Shown here in pieces: positions 5,608-14,037 of a stretch of 64,000 nucleotides of DNA. Position 1 is the stretch's first letter. Every line of letters begins with the position of its first letter. Where the stretch lies: assembly GCA_002336115.1 (NCBI GenBank), contig DDEN01000061.1, positions 2,823 through 66,822 of the forward strand. The letters run 5' to 3'. The notes beneath the pieces are model-generated. The model was not told where the DNA came from. It was given only the letters and a program-made list of their open reading frames with translations, and made no database searches. The position numbers and the translations under genes were made by a program. The stretch is from Chitinophagaceae bacterium UBA1953 (lineage in GTDB: Bacteria; Bacteroidota; Bacteroidia; Chitinophagales; Chitinophagaceae).

Positions 5608-8148
5608 ATGAGAAAGTTATTGCTATTCCAACTCGTCCTGGTCGTTCTTTTTTTACAGAAAGCCGCTGCACAATGCAGCTTTACAGTAAACACAACGCTT
5701 ACCCATGTATCCTGTTACAATGGAACCAATGGTTCAATCACCGTATCAGTAACCGGCGGTACAGCCCCGTACCAATACCAGTTGGCAGAAGCGGGTGCAG
5801 GTGCATGGCAAAGCAGTAATAGTTTTACAGCCTTAACAGCAAGCACCTACCCTGTATCAGTAAAAGATGCCACAGGATGTATCAAGACTGTTTATGTAAC
5901 CATTACCCAACCCGCCAACTTAGTTGCGGGTCATGCCGAAACCGATGCCACCTGTACCGGCAGCAATAACGGGAGCATCACCATTACTCCTACAGGAGGA
6001 ACAGCGCCATACACGTATAGCTGGACAAAAAACGGAACAGCTTATTCCACTTCTCAGAACTTAAGCGACCTTGCGCCAGGCAATTACCTCCTTACACTTA
6101 CCGATGCCAACGGTTGCAGCACATCACCTATAATAACCACACAAATAAAGCCCATTGCACTTACCGGTTTTAATCAGGATGTAATTGCCAACGGTACGGG
6201 TGCTGCCAATGCGTCCACAACACAGCCACTCGACGATCACAGTTATGTATTCTATGCCAATGGATATAGTAACGGAACAACAACCGGCACCGGAGGTCTG
6301 CCTGCATCGGGCTCATTTACCAGCGCACAGAGTGCATCGAGAACCTACCAACTGGCTTCTTATACAGGGAATAATTCATTAATACTTACCACCACACCCA
6401 CCACTTACGGAAGCGCCAACAGTGGTACATTAAGTTTTACCAGTCCCTTCCAGAGTCCGTATGCCACGCTTTATGTTGTTGGCACAACCGGAAACGGAAC
6501 GGGTACTTTAAATTATACTGTGAACTATGCTGATGCAACCACATCAACAGGTTCCATTTCTTTTCCAGACTGGTTTCTTGCTTCAAGCACATCCTCTTCT
6601 ATCAGGGCATTGGGAAGCATTGATAGGATTTCTTGGGCAAGCCCAGGTACGTTTGACAACAGCACCAGTTTTAACTTATTTGAAGCCCCTATTTCCATTT
6701 CAGCAGGAAATCAGAGTAAGGTTATCAGTTCAGTGAATTTTGTCTGGGCCAGCAGCGGAACTGCCCGTGTTAATGTGTTTGCAGTTACCGGTTACACTTC
6801 CACTACCAGTGGTATCAGAATAAACGACGGTGCTTCTGTGAATGTAACCCCTTCGGTAACCATAACCAACAATGCCCCTTCCAATACGTTCTGCAGCGGT
6901 CAATCTGTTACCTTTACTGCCAACCCTGTAAACGGAGGCAGCAGTCCATCGTACCAGTGGAAAAAGAACGGCACTGATATTTCAGGCGCTATTTCATCAA
7001 CCTATACAACCAACACACTTGCCAATAGTGACCAGATCAGCGTTGTTTTAACAAGCAGTCTTGCCTGTGTTACCACTTCAACCGCTACCAGCCCTTCGGT
7101 AACCATGACGCTTGGCACTGTAACAGCTTCAGTAAGTAACAGTGCAACCAGCAACAGTATCTGCGGTGGAACATCTGTAATATTTACTGCCACGCCTACA
7201 AACGGAGGCAGCAATCCTTCCTATCAATGGCTGTTAAACGGCAGTTCAATAAGTGCTGCCACTTCTTCTACTTACAGCAGCAGCAGCCTTGTAAACGGCG
7301 ATCAGATTAGCGTACGTATGACCAGCAATATTGCCTGTGCTTCAGGTAGTCCGGCCACCAGCGGTATCATCACCATGACAGTAACTGCCAGCGGAGAACC
7401 TGCTGTTTCCATTACCTCTGTTCCATCCGTGAGTTTTTCCTCAAGCAGCACTTTTGCAGGCGGCTCGCCAGTTTACCAATGGTATAAAAACGGTTCGGTT
7501 ATTGCTGGTGCAACCTCTTCTACTTACAGCACTTCCACTGCTGTTCCGGGAGATGTGTTTTCACTGAAAATGACCTCCAACTATGCCTGCAAAACAGCAC
7601 CCTCTGCCATGAGTAATTATATTACCATGACCAATTCAACATTACCGGTAGTATGGGAATGGTTTACAGCAACAAAGAACCAGAATTTCGTAAAACTTGA
7701 ATGGAAGGTCTCTTCTGAAACCGAAACCAAGCAATACCTTGTACAACGTGCAACAAGCAACAGCAGTTTTGAAACTGCCGGTACTGTAACAGCCAGGAAC
7801 AGTGGCAATGCGACCACTTACCAGTTTACCGATTACCCTGCGCTACAAGGGACAATCAGTTACAGAATTATTGCTGAAGAGCTGAACGGTAAACAGCAAT
7901 ATTCTGAAATAAGGCAGGTTGATTTTACACAGACAAATAGCTGGGCTGTACAAAACAGCAGCGGCTACTGGCAACTGAGCAGCAGCAAACCTGTACAATA
8001 CGTATTAACCGATGAACTGGGACGGGTGCTGGTTAAAAATAAAATGAACGGGGGTTATATACAGATTACAAAGCCGGTTTCGGGAAATGTGTTTGTATTA
8101 ACTGTAACCTGTGAGGGTAAGACAACGCACCAGACTTTGCTGAGATAA
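5608..8148 (+). CDS. Large secreted adhesin with SprB-type and Ig-like repeats
   Basis: 846 residues. A signal peptide is clear (MRKLLLFQLVLVVLFLQ, cleavage near AAAQ). Residues about 24-190 carry two SprB-type repeats (THVSCYNGTNGSITV and DATCTGSNNGSITITPTGG with GTAPY). Residues about 425-680 carry at least three Ig-like units, each with a PSYQWKKNG- or YQWYKNG-like strand and an STYTTNTL- or STYSTST-like strand. The C terminus (VVWEWFTATKNQNFVKLEW, VQRATSNSSFE, YRIIAEELNGK) is the module that usually precedes a type IX secretion sorting tail; the final about 70 residues look like a degenerate type A sorting domain. Extremely rich in Ser, Thr, Gly and Asn. Likely a surface adhesin exported by the type IX system (inference). 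Confidence 0.85.
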   Translation: MRKLLLFQLVLVVLFLQKAAAQCSFTVNTTLTHVSCYNGTNGSITVSVTGGTAPYQYQLAEAGAGAWQSSNSFTALTASTYPVSVKDATGCIKTVYVTITQPANLVAGHAETDATCTGSNNGSITITPTGGTAPYTYSWTKNGTAYSTSQNLSDLAPGNYLLTLTDANGCSTSPIITTQIKPIALTGFNQDVIANGTGAANASTTQPLDDHSYVFYANGYSNGTTTGTGGLPASGSFTSAQSASRTYQLASYTGNNSLILTTTPTTYGSANSGTLSFTSPFQSPYATLYVVGTTGNGTGTLNYTVNYADATTSTGSISFPDWFLASSTSSSIRALGSIDRISWASPGTFDNSTSFNLFEAPISISAGNQSKVISSVNFVWASSGTARVNVFAVTGYTSTTSGIRINDGASVNVTPSVTITNNAPSNTFCSGQSVTFTANPVNGGSSPSYQWKKNGTDISGAISSTYTTNTLANSDQISVVLTSSLACVTTSTATSPSVTMTLGTVTASVSNSATSNSICGGTSVIFTATPTNGGSNPSYQWLLNGSSISAATSSTYSSSSLVNGDQISVRMTSNIACASGSPATSGIITMTVTASGEPAVSITSVPSVSFSSSSTFAGGSPVYQWYKNGSVIAGATSSTYSTSTAVPGDVFSLKMTSNYACKTAPSAMSNYITMTNSTLPVVWEWFTATKNQNFVKLEWKVSSETETKQYLVQRATSNSSFETAGTVTARNSGNATTYQFTDYPALQGTISYRIIAEELNGKQQYSEIRQVDFTQTNSWAVQNSSGYWQLSSSKPVQYVLTDELGRVLVKNKMNGGYIQITKPVSGNVFVLTVTCEGKTTHQTLLR

Positions 8149-8170
8149 GATTTTTCAAAGTTATCATGAT

Positions 8171-8201
8171 AAAAGACTTCCGTTATGGAAGTCTTTTTTT
8201 T
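8171..8201 (+). terminator. Rho-independent terminator of the adhesin gene
   Basis: Stem AAAGACTTCC-GTTAT-GGAAGTCTTT followed by a run of Ts, 24 bases after the adhesin stop codon. Confidence 0.92.
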
Positions 8202-8344
8202 GAAAGAAAGCGTGTTTGAAGTTTATGGTTCATTGTTTGAGGTTGGGCGTGTTGGTGTTGAAAGTTCAGCAATTGTATACGGGGAAAGAAAGCAACAGTT
8301 GCTTTTGTTTGATACGCTGCGAGGGTGCTGAATTTCTGCTGGGT

Positions 8345-8650
8345 ACTTTTTCTTTTTGTCCCGACGCTGCGGTCGGGATGTAAACATTTGCCCAATCCTT
8401 CGACAGCTCAGGAGTAACCAAAAAGGGGCCCGAAAACCAATATCCAGCATAGTTTTCGGATGATGCCCTGATTTAGCTTGTGTACTACTATGGTGAAAGG
8501 CTTGAGGATTTCTATTATGCACCTCTGGTGTTGCAGTATGGGTGATAGTAAACAGTAAGATTTTATGTATTGTTGATTGATTAGCGGGAAGAGGCTGTTT
8601 GTGATAAACTCCCGGGGCCGGTTGCAGCAGAATCTCCGGGCGGACATAAT
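8345..8650. repeat. Modular palindromic repeat, copy E
   Basis: CTTTTTGTCCCGACGCTGCGG and CCTTCGACAGCTCAGG blocks, second hairpin CCGAAAACC (8430-8438)/AGTTTTCGG (8451-8459) with one mispaired end, tail GTACTACTATGGTGAAAGGC, then about 130 bases nearly identical to 4950-5080 including the GC-rich CCCGGGG arm (8611-8617); its partner arm here has mutated. Confidence 0.78.
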
Positions 8651-8689
8651 GTATCAGTTGCTGATACATGTATGCCGCAACGAGTTGCG

Positions 8690-8850
8690 ACTATCTTTCT
8701 TTTGCCTTGATGCAAAAGAAACAAAAGATCAAGACGGAACATATTACCCCCATGTTCCGTCGGAAGCCCTGATTAAGCTGAGGTACTACTGTGGTGATGA
8801 GCTGTTGTAATTCTATTGGGGATACTATGTGTTGCAGGTTGTGGGAAGGG
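8690..8850. repeat. Modular palindromic repeat, copy F
   Basis: A different first hairpin (TTTCTTTTGCCTTGATGCAA then AAGAAA) and a different second hairpin, GACGGAACAT (8733-8742)/ATGTTCCGTC (8752-8761), joined to the same tail (CCTGATTAAGCTGAGGTACT to GATACTATGTGTTGCAGG). Confidence 0.8.
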
Positions 8851-8921
8851 TGAAGGCTTAACGCTGAATGCTTAATGCATAATGCAGAGAGTTTGAGCAA
8901 AACGATGAAGTGTTTTGTTGA

Positions 8922-9137
8922 TTATGGCTGGAGGAAGTCGTAAATGAGATCTTCGTGGATGCCGGTGAAGAGGGAGAATTCTTTGACGGTGATGAAACCG
9001 GATTTTGATTTGCCGAGGGCTTCACGGATGGTTTGGAGAAGTTTGCGTGAAGTGCGGCTGCTGCGGCCTGTTATGTTCTCCACATCTTTCGGATAGAGTA
9101 CAACACGGGCAGGTATGCGGACGGGCTGTTGTTTCAT
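8922..9137 (-). CDS. Small basic HTH-like protein of unknown function
   Basis: 71 residues, starting MKQQPVRIPARVVLYPKDVE. It contains NITGRSSRTSRKLLQTIREA and FITVKEFSLFTGIHEDLIYD, which look like two short helical segments of a small DNA-binding fold, with a basic middle. I recognise the R-I-P-A-R-V-V-L-Y-P-K-D opening from Chitinophagaceae hypothetical proteins. It stands alone, divergent from the sensory operon that starts at 9346. Function unknown; a regulator role for that operon is possible. Confidence 0.7.
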   Translation of the reverse strand: MKQQPVRIPARVVLYPKDVENITGRSSRTSRKLLQTIREALGKSKSGFITVKEFSLFTGIHEDLIYDFLQP

Positions 9138-9345
9138 AAGAACTGTGGTTTTGTATTAACTGGTGCAAAGTTTGCATTTCTGCTGCTGTGATGAAACTGA
9201 TTTAACCGCCTGTTGCAATATTGTTTTCAGAATTGTATTTTACATAGAGGGGCGGGTCGTGGAAATACACCTGAAAGTTCGTGTAAACCGGGTTTTCTGG
9301 CAATGGATCAAAATAAAGCTTTGTGGTTCACCAACTTTATACGTT

Positions 9346-9705
9346 ATGAACCATTTTATTTCGCTGCAGGAGGCTATTGACATGACCCGTTTGTACAGAA
9401 GCAACTATGAGCAGATACTGCAACCTGCTTACCAGCACCAGGGCATACTTGCATTATCGGAAGCCTTTGACCGGAATGCGTTTGATGTGTTATTAGCCAA
9501 ACCCGGCTGCTGCGGGTTACGTATTTACTACGGCATGAGTACAGACTTTAAGGTGCATGCAGTGATTGTACCGTATGATGCAGACGGGAAGGATATTTTA
9601 CCTGAAACAACCAGTGCATTGCGCACCACTGAAGGAGAGGATATTGTGGAGCGGGGCAACCGCTGCCCGGATATCTGCCCGGATGAATCGGTTTTAAACA
9701 GCTAA
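9346..9705 (+). CDS. 119-residue protein of unknown function heading a sensory operon
   Basis: Start ATG 9346 (MNHFISLQEAIDMTRLYRSN), chosen because upstream codons show no protein-like composition. Conserved-looking segments are LLAKPGCCGLRIYYGMSTDF, KVHAVIVPYDADGKDILPE and EDIVERGNRCPDICPDESVLNS, with Cys pairs in GCCG and CPDIC. I know this type as a Bacteroidota-specific small cytoplasmic protein of unknown role. It precedes, by 10 bases, a membrane protein gene and a two-component pair, so it is probably part of that signalling unit. Confidence 0.78.
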   Translation: MNHFISLQEAIDMTRLYRSNYEQILQPAYQHQGILALSEAFDRNAFDVLLAKPGCCGLRIYYGMSTDFKVHAVIVPYDADGKDILPETTSALRTTEGEDIVERGNRCPDICPDESVLNS

Positions 9706-9715
9706 ACAGGTTGCG

Positions 9716-10369
9716 ATGTTTTTTGATCTGAATGCATTGTTCAGTCTGACGGTAGGTATCGGGGCCGTTGCAGGCTGGATCAGGTATAAGAAAACTGATC
9801 CTGCCTACCGGCCTTTTATCCTGTTACTATGGGCAGGACTTGCCAATGAACTGTTCAGTATTGTTTTAATATTCAGGGGATATTCCAATGCGTTTAATTA
9901 CAACCTGTTTGTGCTTGCTGAAGCTGTACTGATTACAAGACAGTTTGCAAGCTGGGGATTGTTTGGACAGAGAAAAACATTTCCATTGCTATTACAGACC
10001 TGTTTTATTGTTCTGTGGATTGGCGATTACTTACTGCGTGGTGAAATGAATGTTTATCTTTCTTATTACATCATCGGGTATTCAGCCGTAATTGTATTAC
10101 TGAGTATTCATATGCTGAATCATGTTTTGTTTAAGGAGCCGGGTATGCTGCTGAAGCATCCTGTGTTCCTGATCTGTATGGCGTTTATCATTTATTTCAC
10201 TTATACGATTATTACAGAAACATTCTGGGTGTATGGTCTGAATAAAACGACTTCCTTCCGGATACATATTTCGGAGTTGTTTTCATATGTAAACCTTATC
10301 ACTAACCTGATTTATGCTTTTTCAATACTATGGATACCAATGAAACGACAATATATACTGCGGTCTTAA
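9716..10369 (+). CDS. Membrane protein with about six helices, unknown function
   Basis: 217 residues, highly hydrophobic: helices around 5-22, 33-54, 60-75, 88-106, 113-133 and 145-168, with a last one near 190-208. No enzymatic motif is visible. The end overlaps the kinase start by 40 bases (ATG 10330), so the two are translationally coupled. The plausible role is a membrane sensor or partner for the kinase, which itself has only one helix. That role is inference from the gene order. Confidence 0.8.
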   Translation: MFFDLNALFSLTVGIGAVAGWIRYKKTDPAYRPFILLLWAGLANELFSIVLIFRGYSNAFNYNLFVLAEAVLITRQFASWGLFGQRKTFPLLLQTCFIVLWIGDYLLRGEMNVYLSYYIIGYSAVIVLLSIHMLNHVLFKEPGMLLKHPVFLICMAFIIYFTYTIITETFWVYGLNKTTSFRIHISELFSYVNLITNLIYAFSILWIPMKRQYILRS

Positions 10370-11115
10370 TCAGTTCGGCCGTAACCGGTTTACTCCTGCT
10401 TTACTTTGCAGTAACGATGTACAGGAGCCACAGCAAACACTTCCGTTTGCTGCGAGGCTATTTTTATGATGAGATGGAACTGCTGGAAAAAGAACGAAAC
10501 CGTATAGCCCGGGACCTGCATGATGAACTTGGCCCCCTGTTAGTACTTACCAAAATTCATTTAAGCCAGGTGACCTCCGTTAACAGAGAAGACCGTAAAC
10601 GGATTAACACCGCCATTGAAAATACAGAACGGCTGACAGAGCGTTTTGGCGGCATTGCAAGGAACCTTACACCACGTATGCTGGCGAGTAAGGGACTTGC
10701 TGCTGCACTGGAAGAGTACGTTGAGCAATACAACGAAGCGAGTACGATACAGATGCAACTGGATTACCGCATACAACGCAGGCCGGATCATTATTATGCA
10801 CTGCACCTGTACCGTATTGTACAGGAGCTGATACATAATGCAGCGAGACATTCGGGTGCAGATATGCTGCATATACAGCTTGCAGAACACCGGAACAGGA
10901 TTTACCTGCTATATACCGATAATGGTAAAGGAATAAATGAAGCTTCTTTACAGAAAGGTGAAGGACTTGGTGTAAAGAGCCTGCAGAACAGGGCCGTGAT
11001 GATGGGAGGAAAACTGGAATTTAAGAGTGATGCCGTACATGGAACAGAATATTATTTTGAAATACCGATAAATGAATTTTATGAAGGAGGAAACAAGCCT
11101 GGTGATCGCCGATGA
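10330..11115 (+). CDS. Sensor histidine kinase (HisKA_3/NarX-like)
   Basis: 261 residues. One transmembrane helix (about 9-30), then a dimerisation helix with the H-box ERNRIARDLHDELGPLLVL (phospho-accepting H64). An HATPase_c domain follows with N-box IVQELIHNAARHSGA (about 163-177) and G-boxes DNGKGI and GEGLGVKSLQNR. No separate periplasmic sensor domain is present; the upstream six-helix protein may fill that role. The end overlaps the NarL-type regulator start by 44 bases. Confidence 0.92.
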   Translation: MDTNETTIYTAVLISSAVTGLLLLYFAVTMYRSHSKHFRLLRGYFYDEMELLEKERNRIARDLHDELGPLLVLTKIHLSQVTSVNREDRKRINTAIENTERLTERFGGIARNLTPRMLASKGLAAALEEYVEQYNEASTIQMQLDYRIQRRPDHYYALHLYRIVQELIHNAARHSGADMLHIQLAEHRNRIYLLYTDNGKGINEASLQKGEGLGVKSLQNRAVMMGGKLEFKSDAVHGTEYYFEIPINEFYEGGNKPGDRR

Positions 11116-11731
11116 CTTTCCCCTGTTCAGGGAAGGCATCAGGTTATTACTGGGAAATACATCTGACTATGTGATTAAAGGTGAGGCAGCCAACGGGAAT
11201 GAGTTGGTTGCGATGGTTGAAGAGTTTCACCCGCAGGTGGTGATTACAGATATTGACATGCCGGAGATGAACGGTATTGAAGCCACCAAAGAAATTAAAC
11301 GGGTGTACCCGGATACAGGTGTTATTGCGCTGACGATGTATGGTGATGACCACCTGATCAGCGACATGATTGAAGCCGGTGCCAATGGCTATTTATTAAA
11401 AAGCACAGGCATGGAAGAACTGCAGGAAGCTATTGGAGCTGCCAGAACCGGCGGAAGTTATTTCTGTAACGCAACAACACTGCGGCTGACGAAACTGTTT
11501 GCAAAAATTAAACAACCAAAAGAAAAAGAAGCTGTACAATTCAGTGAGAAAGAAAAAGAAATCATCCAACTGATCTGTGAACAGTATGCCAGCAAACAGA
11601 TTGCCGGTATGACCCAACTGACACACCGTACGGTTGAAAAATACAGGGACCGTATTATGGAAAAAACGGGATCGAGAAACGTGGTGGGGATTGTGATTTA
11701 TGCCATCAGGCACGGACTATACCAACCTTAA
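11072..11731 (+). CDS. NarL/FixJ-family response regulator
   Basis: 219 residues. Receiver domain with D14-D15 and phospho-acceptor D60 (VVITDIDMPEMNG), the T of LTMYG and the K of LLKS. The C-terminal LuxR-type helix-turn-helix is EKEIIQLICEQYASKQIA with RTVEKYRDRIMEKTG. An alternative ATG at 11081 gives MKEETSLVIADD and would fit homologues slightly better. It overlaps the kinase gene, so the two form a cognate pair. Confidence 0.93.
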   Translation: MNFMKEETSLVIADDFPLFREGIRLLLGNTSDYVIKGEAANGNELVAMVEEFHPQVVITDIDMPEMNGIEATKEIKRVYPDTGVIALTMYGDDHLISDMIEAGANGYLLKSTGMEELQEAIGAARTGGSYFCNATTLRLTKLFAKIKQPKEKEAVQFSEKEKEIIQLICEQYASKQIAGMTQLTHRTVEKYRDRIMEKTGSRNVVGIVIYAIRHGLYQP

Positions 11732-11772
11732 CTTTCTAACGGTATGTACAGGGGAGATGAACAGTTACCGTT

Positions 11773-12138
11773 ATGATTCAAAAGCGTTCAAATTATTTCA
11801 GTGAACCAGAACTGGAACATCTTCATACATTAAAGCTGTTACTGAAAGAACAGCTTACTCATCATTTTACATTAAAGGAACTGTGTTCAATTACCGGGAT
11901 GAACAGGTTTAAACTGAATGCCGGGTTTAAGGAACTGACGGGAACCAGTATTTACCAGTATGTGCTTTTGTGTAAGGTTGAATGTGCGTGTGCAATGCTG
12001 CAGCAAACGGATTTGCCTGTGAAGGTGGTTGCGATTGAATGCGGGTTCAGGAACGGGAAGCATTTTATGACGTTTTTTAAGAAGCGAATGGGGGTATCGC
12101 CGGGGGCTTACCGTACAATGCGGCTGAAGTTGGAATAG
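11773..12138 (+). CDS. Short AraC-type transcriptional regulator (DNA-binding domain only)
   Basis: 121 residues consisting almost only of the double helix-turn-helix of AraC proteins: FTLKELCSITGMNRFKLNAG, FKELTGTSIYQYVLLCKVE, then VKVVAIECGFRNGKHFMTFF and KRMGVSPGAYR. There is no N-terminal effector domain. It starts 41 bases after the NarL-type regulator on the same strand and may be transcribed with it. It probably relays or modulates the output of the two-component system. Confidence 0.88.
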   Translation: MIQKRSNYFSEPELEHLHTLKLLLKEQLTHHFTLKELCSITGMNRFKLNAGFKELTGTSIYQYVLLCKVECACAMLQQTDLPVKVVAIECGFRNGKHFMTFFKKRMGVSPGAYRTMRLKLE

Positions 12139-12144
12139 CGCAAT

Positions 12145-12310
12145 GAATTGCGGCTATCTTTCTTTTGCCTTGATGCAAAAGAAACAAAAAATCAAGACGG
12201 AACATATTACCCCCATGTTCCGTCGGAAGCCCTGATTAAACTTTTGTACTACTGTAGTGAAGTGCTTTTGTAAATCTATTTGGGATACTATGTTTAGCAG
12301 TTTGATTTAT
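12145..12310. repeat. Modular palindromic repeat, copy G
   Basis: Same first-hairpin type as copy F (TTTCTTTTGCCTTGATGCAA), second hairpin GACGGAACAT (12196-12205)/ATGTTCCGTC (12215-12224), tail GTACTACTGTAGTGAAGTGC and GATACTATG. Confidence 0.8.
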
Positions 12311-12359
12311 TGTTAAAGTATGAATGCTAAAATGGTTTTTTATATGGATGCTTGATGAG

Positions 12360-12540
12360 AACTTGCAGACACTGCTGGTTTCTCTTTTCTTTTTGCTTGT
12401 CCAAAAAGAAACAAAAAGGACCCCGATTTTGAATGACGGCCCAAAATCGGGAGCAGCTTTGATTTAGCTTTTGTGCTACTGTTATTAAGAGCAGTTGAAA
12501 GTCGATTGAGGATACTATGTGTAGCAGGTTGATTTAATCT
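12360..12540. repeat. Modular palindromic repeat, copy H
   Basis: First hairpin CTTTTTGCTTGTCC/AAAAAGAAACAAAAAG, second hairpin CCGATTTTG (12423-12431)/CAAAATCGG (12442-12450), tail GTGCTACTGTTATTAAGAGC and GATTGAGGATACTATG. Confidence 0.8.
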
Positions 12541-12599
12541 TAAAGTATATAATGCAAAATGGTTTTTGATATGGATGCCTGATGAGAGTTTGCAGACAC

Positions 12600-12770
12600 T
12601 GCGGGTTTCTCTTTTCTTTTTGTTTGGCCAAAAAGAAACAAAAAGGCCCCCGAAAACCAATATCCAGCATGGTTTTCGGATGAAGCCCTGATTTAACATC
12701 AGCACTACTGTGGTGAAGTACAGCTGGAAGATGATTCGGCATCTTGTGTGCGGCAGGTTGAGTGATGGTA
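12600..12770. repeat. Modular palindromic repeat, copy I
   Basis: First hairpin CTTTTTGTTTGGCC/AAAAAGAAACAAAAAG combined with the other second hairpin, CCGAAAACC (12650-12658)/GGTTTTCGG (12671-12679). This pairing of modules differs from copies A and H. Confidence 0.8.
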
Positions 12771-12834
12771 TAGATTAGGATTTTTTGTGCAGGTGGTTGT
12801 TTGGTTGAAAGAAGTTGTTTGTGCGGGATGCAAG

Positions 12835-12990
12835 AGATTATTTGTCACTTTTTGTTTGCCCAAAAAGTAACCAAAAAGGGCCCCGATTTTGAATGACGGC
12901 CCAAAATCGGGAGCAGCTTTGATTTAGCTTTTGTACTACTGTAATTAAGAGCTGTTGAAAGTCGATTGAGGATACTATGTGTAACAGGTT
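12835..12990. repeat. Modular palindromic repeat, copy J
   Basis: First hairpin of the copy-B type (CTTTTTGTTTGCCC), second hairpin CCGATTTTG (12883-12891)/CAAAATCGG (12902-12910), tail GTACTACTGTAATTAAGAGC. The stretch 12139-13135 holds only repeats G to J and short spacers, no gene. Confidence 0.8.
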
Positions 12991-13135
12991 GAAGGCTTAA
13001 TGCAGAATGCGAAATACTGAAGCTGTGTACAGAATTGAAACCTTTTATTGTGGAAATGAAACCTGATTGATTTGCAGAGGATAAAAGGAATTGAGAAATT
13101 TATGATTGAAGGGGAGCTTCATTAAACTATATGAA

Positions 13136-13540
13136 ATGAAGAAGACCCTTGTATATACCTGTTGCTGGTTACTGATGCTGCTGTTTGTTTATGCAGCGAT
13201 GAGTAAATTATTTACCCTTCCGCAATTTACGGTTACACTTGGTGAATCTCCCCTGATTCATAAGGGAGCAGGCACACTGGCGTATGTTATACCCATAACA
13301 GAGCTGGTTGTTGTACTGCTCCTGTTTTTTGAACCAACGAGAAAGGCTGGATTTGCAGCTTCATTTTTACTGCTGCTTTTGTTTACGGTTTACCTGGAAT
13401 ATATGCTTGTGTATGCACCTGCCCTGCCCTGCAGCTGTGGTGGTGTGATTGCCAAAATGAGCTGGATGCAGCATGTATGGTTTAACCTGTTTTTTACGGG
13501 GCTTAGTGCAACGGGATTTTTGTTACTGAAACATAAATGA
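13136..13540 (+). CDS. MauE/DoxX-type redox-associated membrane protein
   Basis: 134 residues from ATG 13136 (MKKTLVYTCCWLLMLLF); an upstream TTG is unlikely. Four hydrophobic helices: about 4-22, 45-64, 69-92 and 108-130. The motif LPCSCGGVI lies in the loop before the last helix, typical of MauE-like proteins (PF07291-type), where the two Cys are thought to take part in disulfide exchange across the membrane. It is followed after 68 bases by a DUF6520 peptide gene with two Cys, and faces a TlpA-type thioredoxin gene. A redox-partner role for those proteins is inferred. Confidence 0.85.
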   Translation: MKKTLVYTCCWLLMLLFVYAAMSKLFTLPQFTVTLGESPLIHKGAGTLAYVIPITELVVVLLLFFEPTRKAGFAASFLLLLLFTVYLEYMLVYAPALPCSCGGVIAKMSWMQHVWFNLFFTGLSATGFLLLKHK

Positions 13541-13608
13541 CTTACGTAAGCAGGCGATGCCGAAAACCTGGATAAACGAGTAGGCGTTTAACAAAAAAAT
13601 GATGAAAT

Positions 13609-13896
13609 ATGAAAAAGTATCTGTTAGGTATCACTGCTGTTTTATTTGCAGTGACACTGTTTGCTTTTACACAACCGAAAAAAGTGCAGGTGCAGAACCC
13701 GTTGTGGTATTATAAACAAACCACAACTGCGGGACATAGCACTGCATCGAACTATGAACGTTTGACAGACCAGGATGAAGATGCACTTTGCCCCGGTGAA
13801 AGCTCTGTACGTTGTGTGATTGAAGCTCCTGAACTTGGCAGCACAGGAACACCTGATCTTGCCAATATGGACCAGGTGATTTCGTTTAAGCCTTAA
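13609..13896 (+). CDS. DUF6520 family exported small protein with a Cys pair
   Basis: 95 residues. Signal-peptide-like start MKKYLLGITAVLFAVTLFAF with cleavage probably after AFTQP. The mature part carries WYYKQTTTAGHS and, near its end, CPGESSVRC (two Cys seven positions apart), suited to one disulfide. I recognise the layout as DUF6520, small exported proteins common in Bacteroidota beside MauE/DoxX-type and TlpA genes. It lies downstream of the MauE-like gene. Its task is unknown; it could be a secreted or surface peptide whose disulfide is made or read by the redox partners. Confidence 0.82.
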   Translation: MKKYLLGITAVLFAVTLFAFTQPKKVQVQNPLWYYKQTTTAGHSTASNYERLTDQDEDALCPGESSVRCVIEAPELGSTGTPDLANMDQVISFKP

Positions 13897-13904
13897 TTAC
13901 AAAA

Positions 13905-14030
13905 AAAGGCTGTATCAAAAGATTTTTGTTTCACACAAAGTGAGCAAAGAAGACAAAGTACACAAAGAAAACACAAGGTTGTGAACTCCTGTTTTTTTGT
14001 TGTGTGAACCATTCTCAGATACAGCCTTTT
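13905..14030. terminator. Large nested hairpin between convergent operons (bidirectional terminator candidate)
   Basis: Outer arms AAAAAGGCTGTATC and GATACAGCCTTTT pair across about 95 bases; inside them TTTCACACAA and TTGTGTGAA also pair. The enclosed part is the simple repeat-like CAAAGAAGACAAAGTACACAAAG. It sits exactly between the DUF6520 stop (13896) and the SusD stop (14038), so it can end both transcripts. Confidence 0.6.
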
Positions 14031-14037
14031 AAGTTTA

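Noticed and set aside
2124..12990. Repeats as integron attC sites or a CRISPR array
   Set aside because: Spacing is irregular, there is no integrase or cas gene, the genes between them are operons rather than single cassettes, and no GTTRRRY core or constant repeat-spacer pattern is visible.
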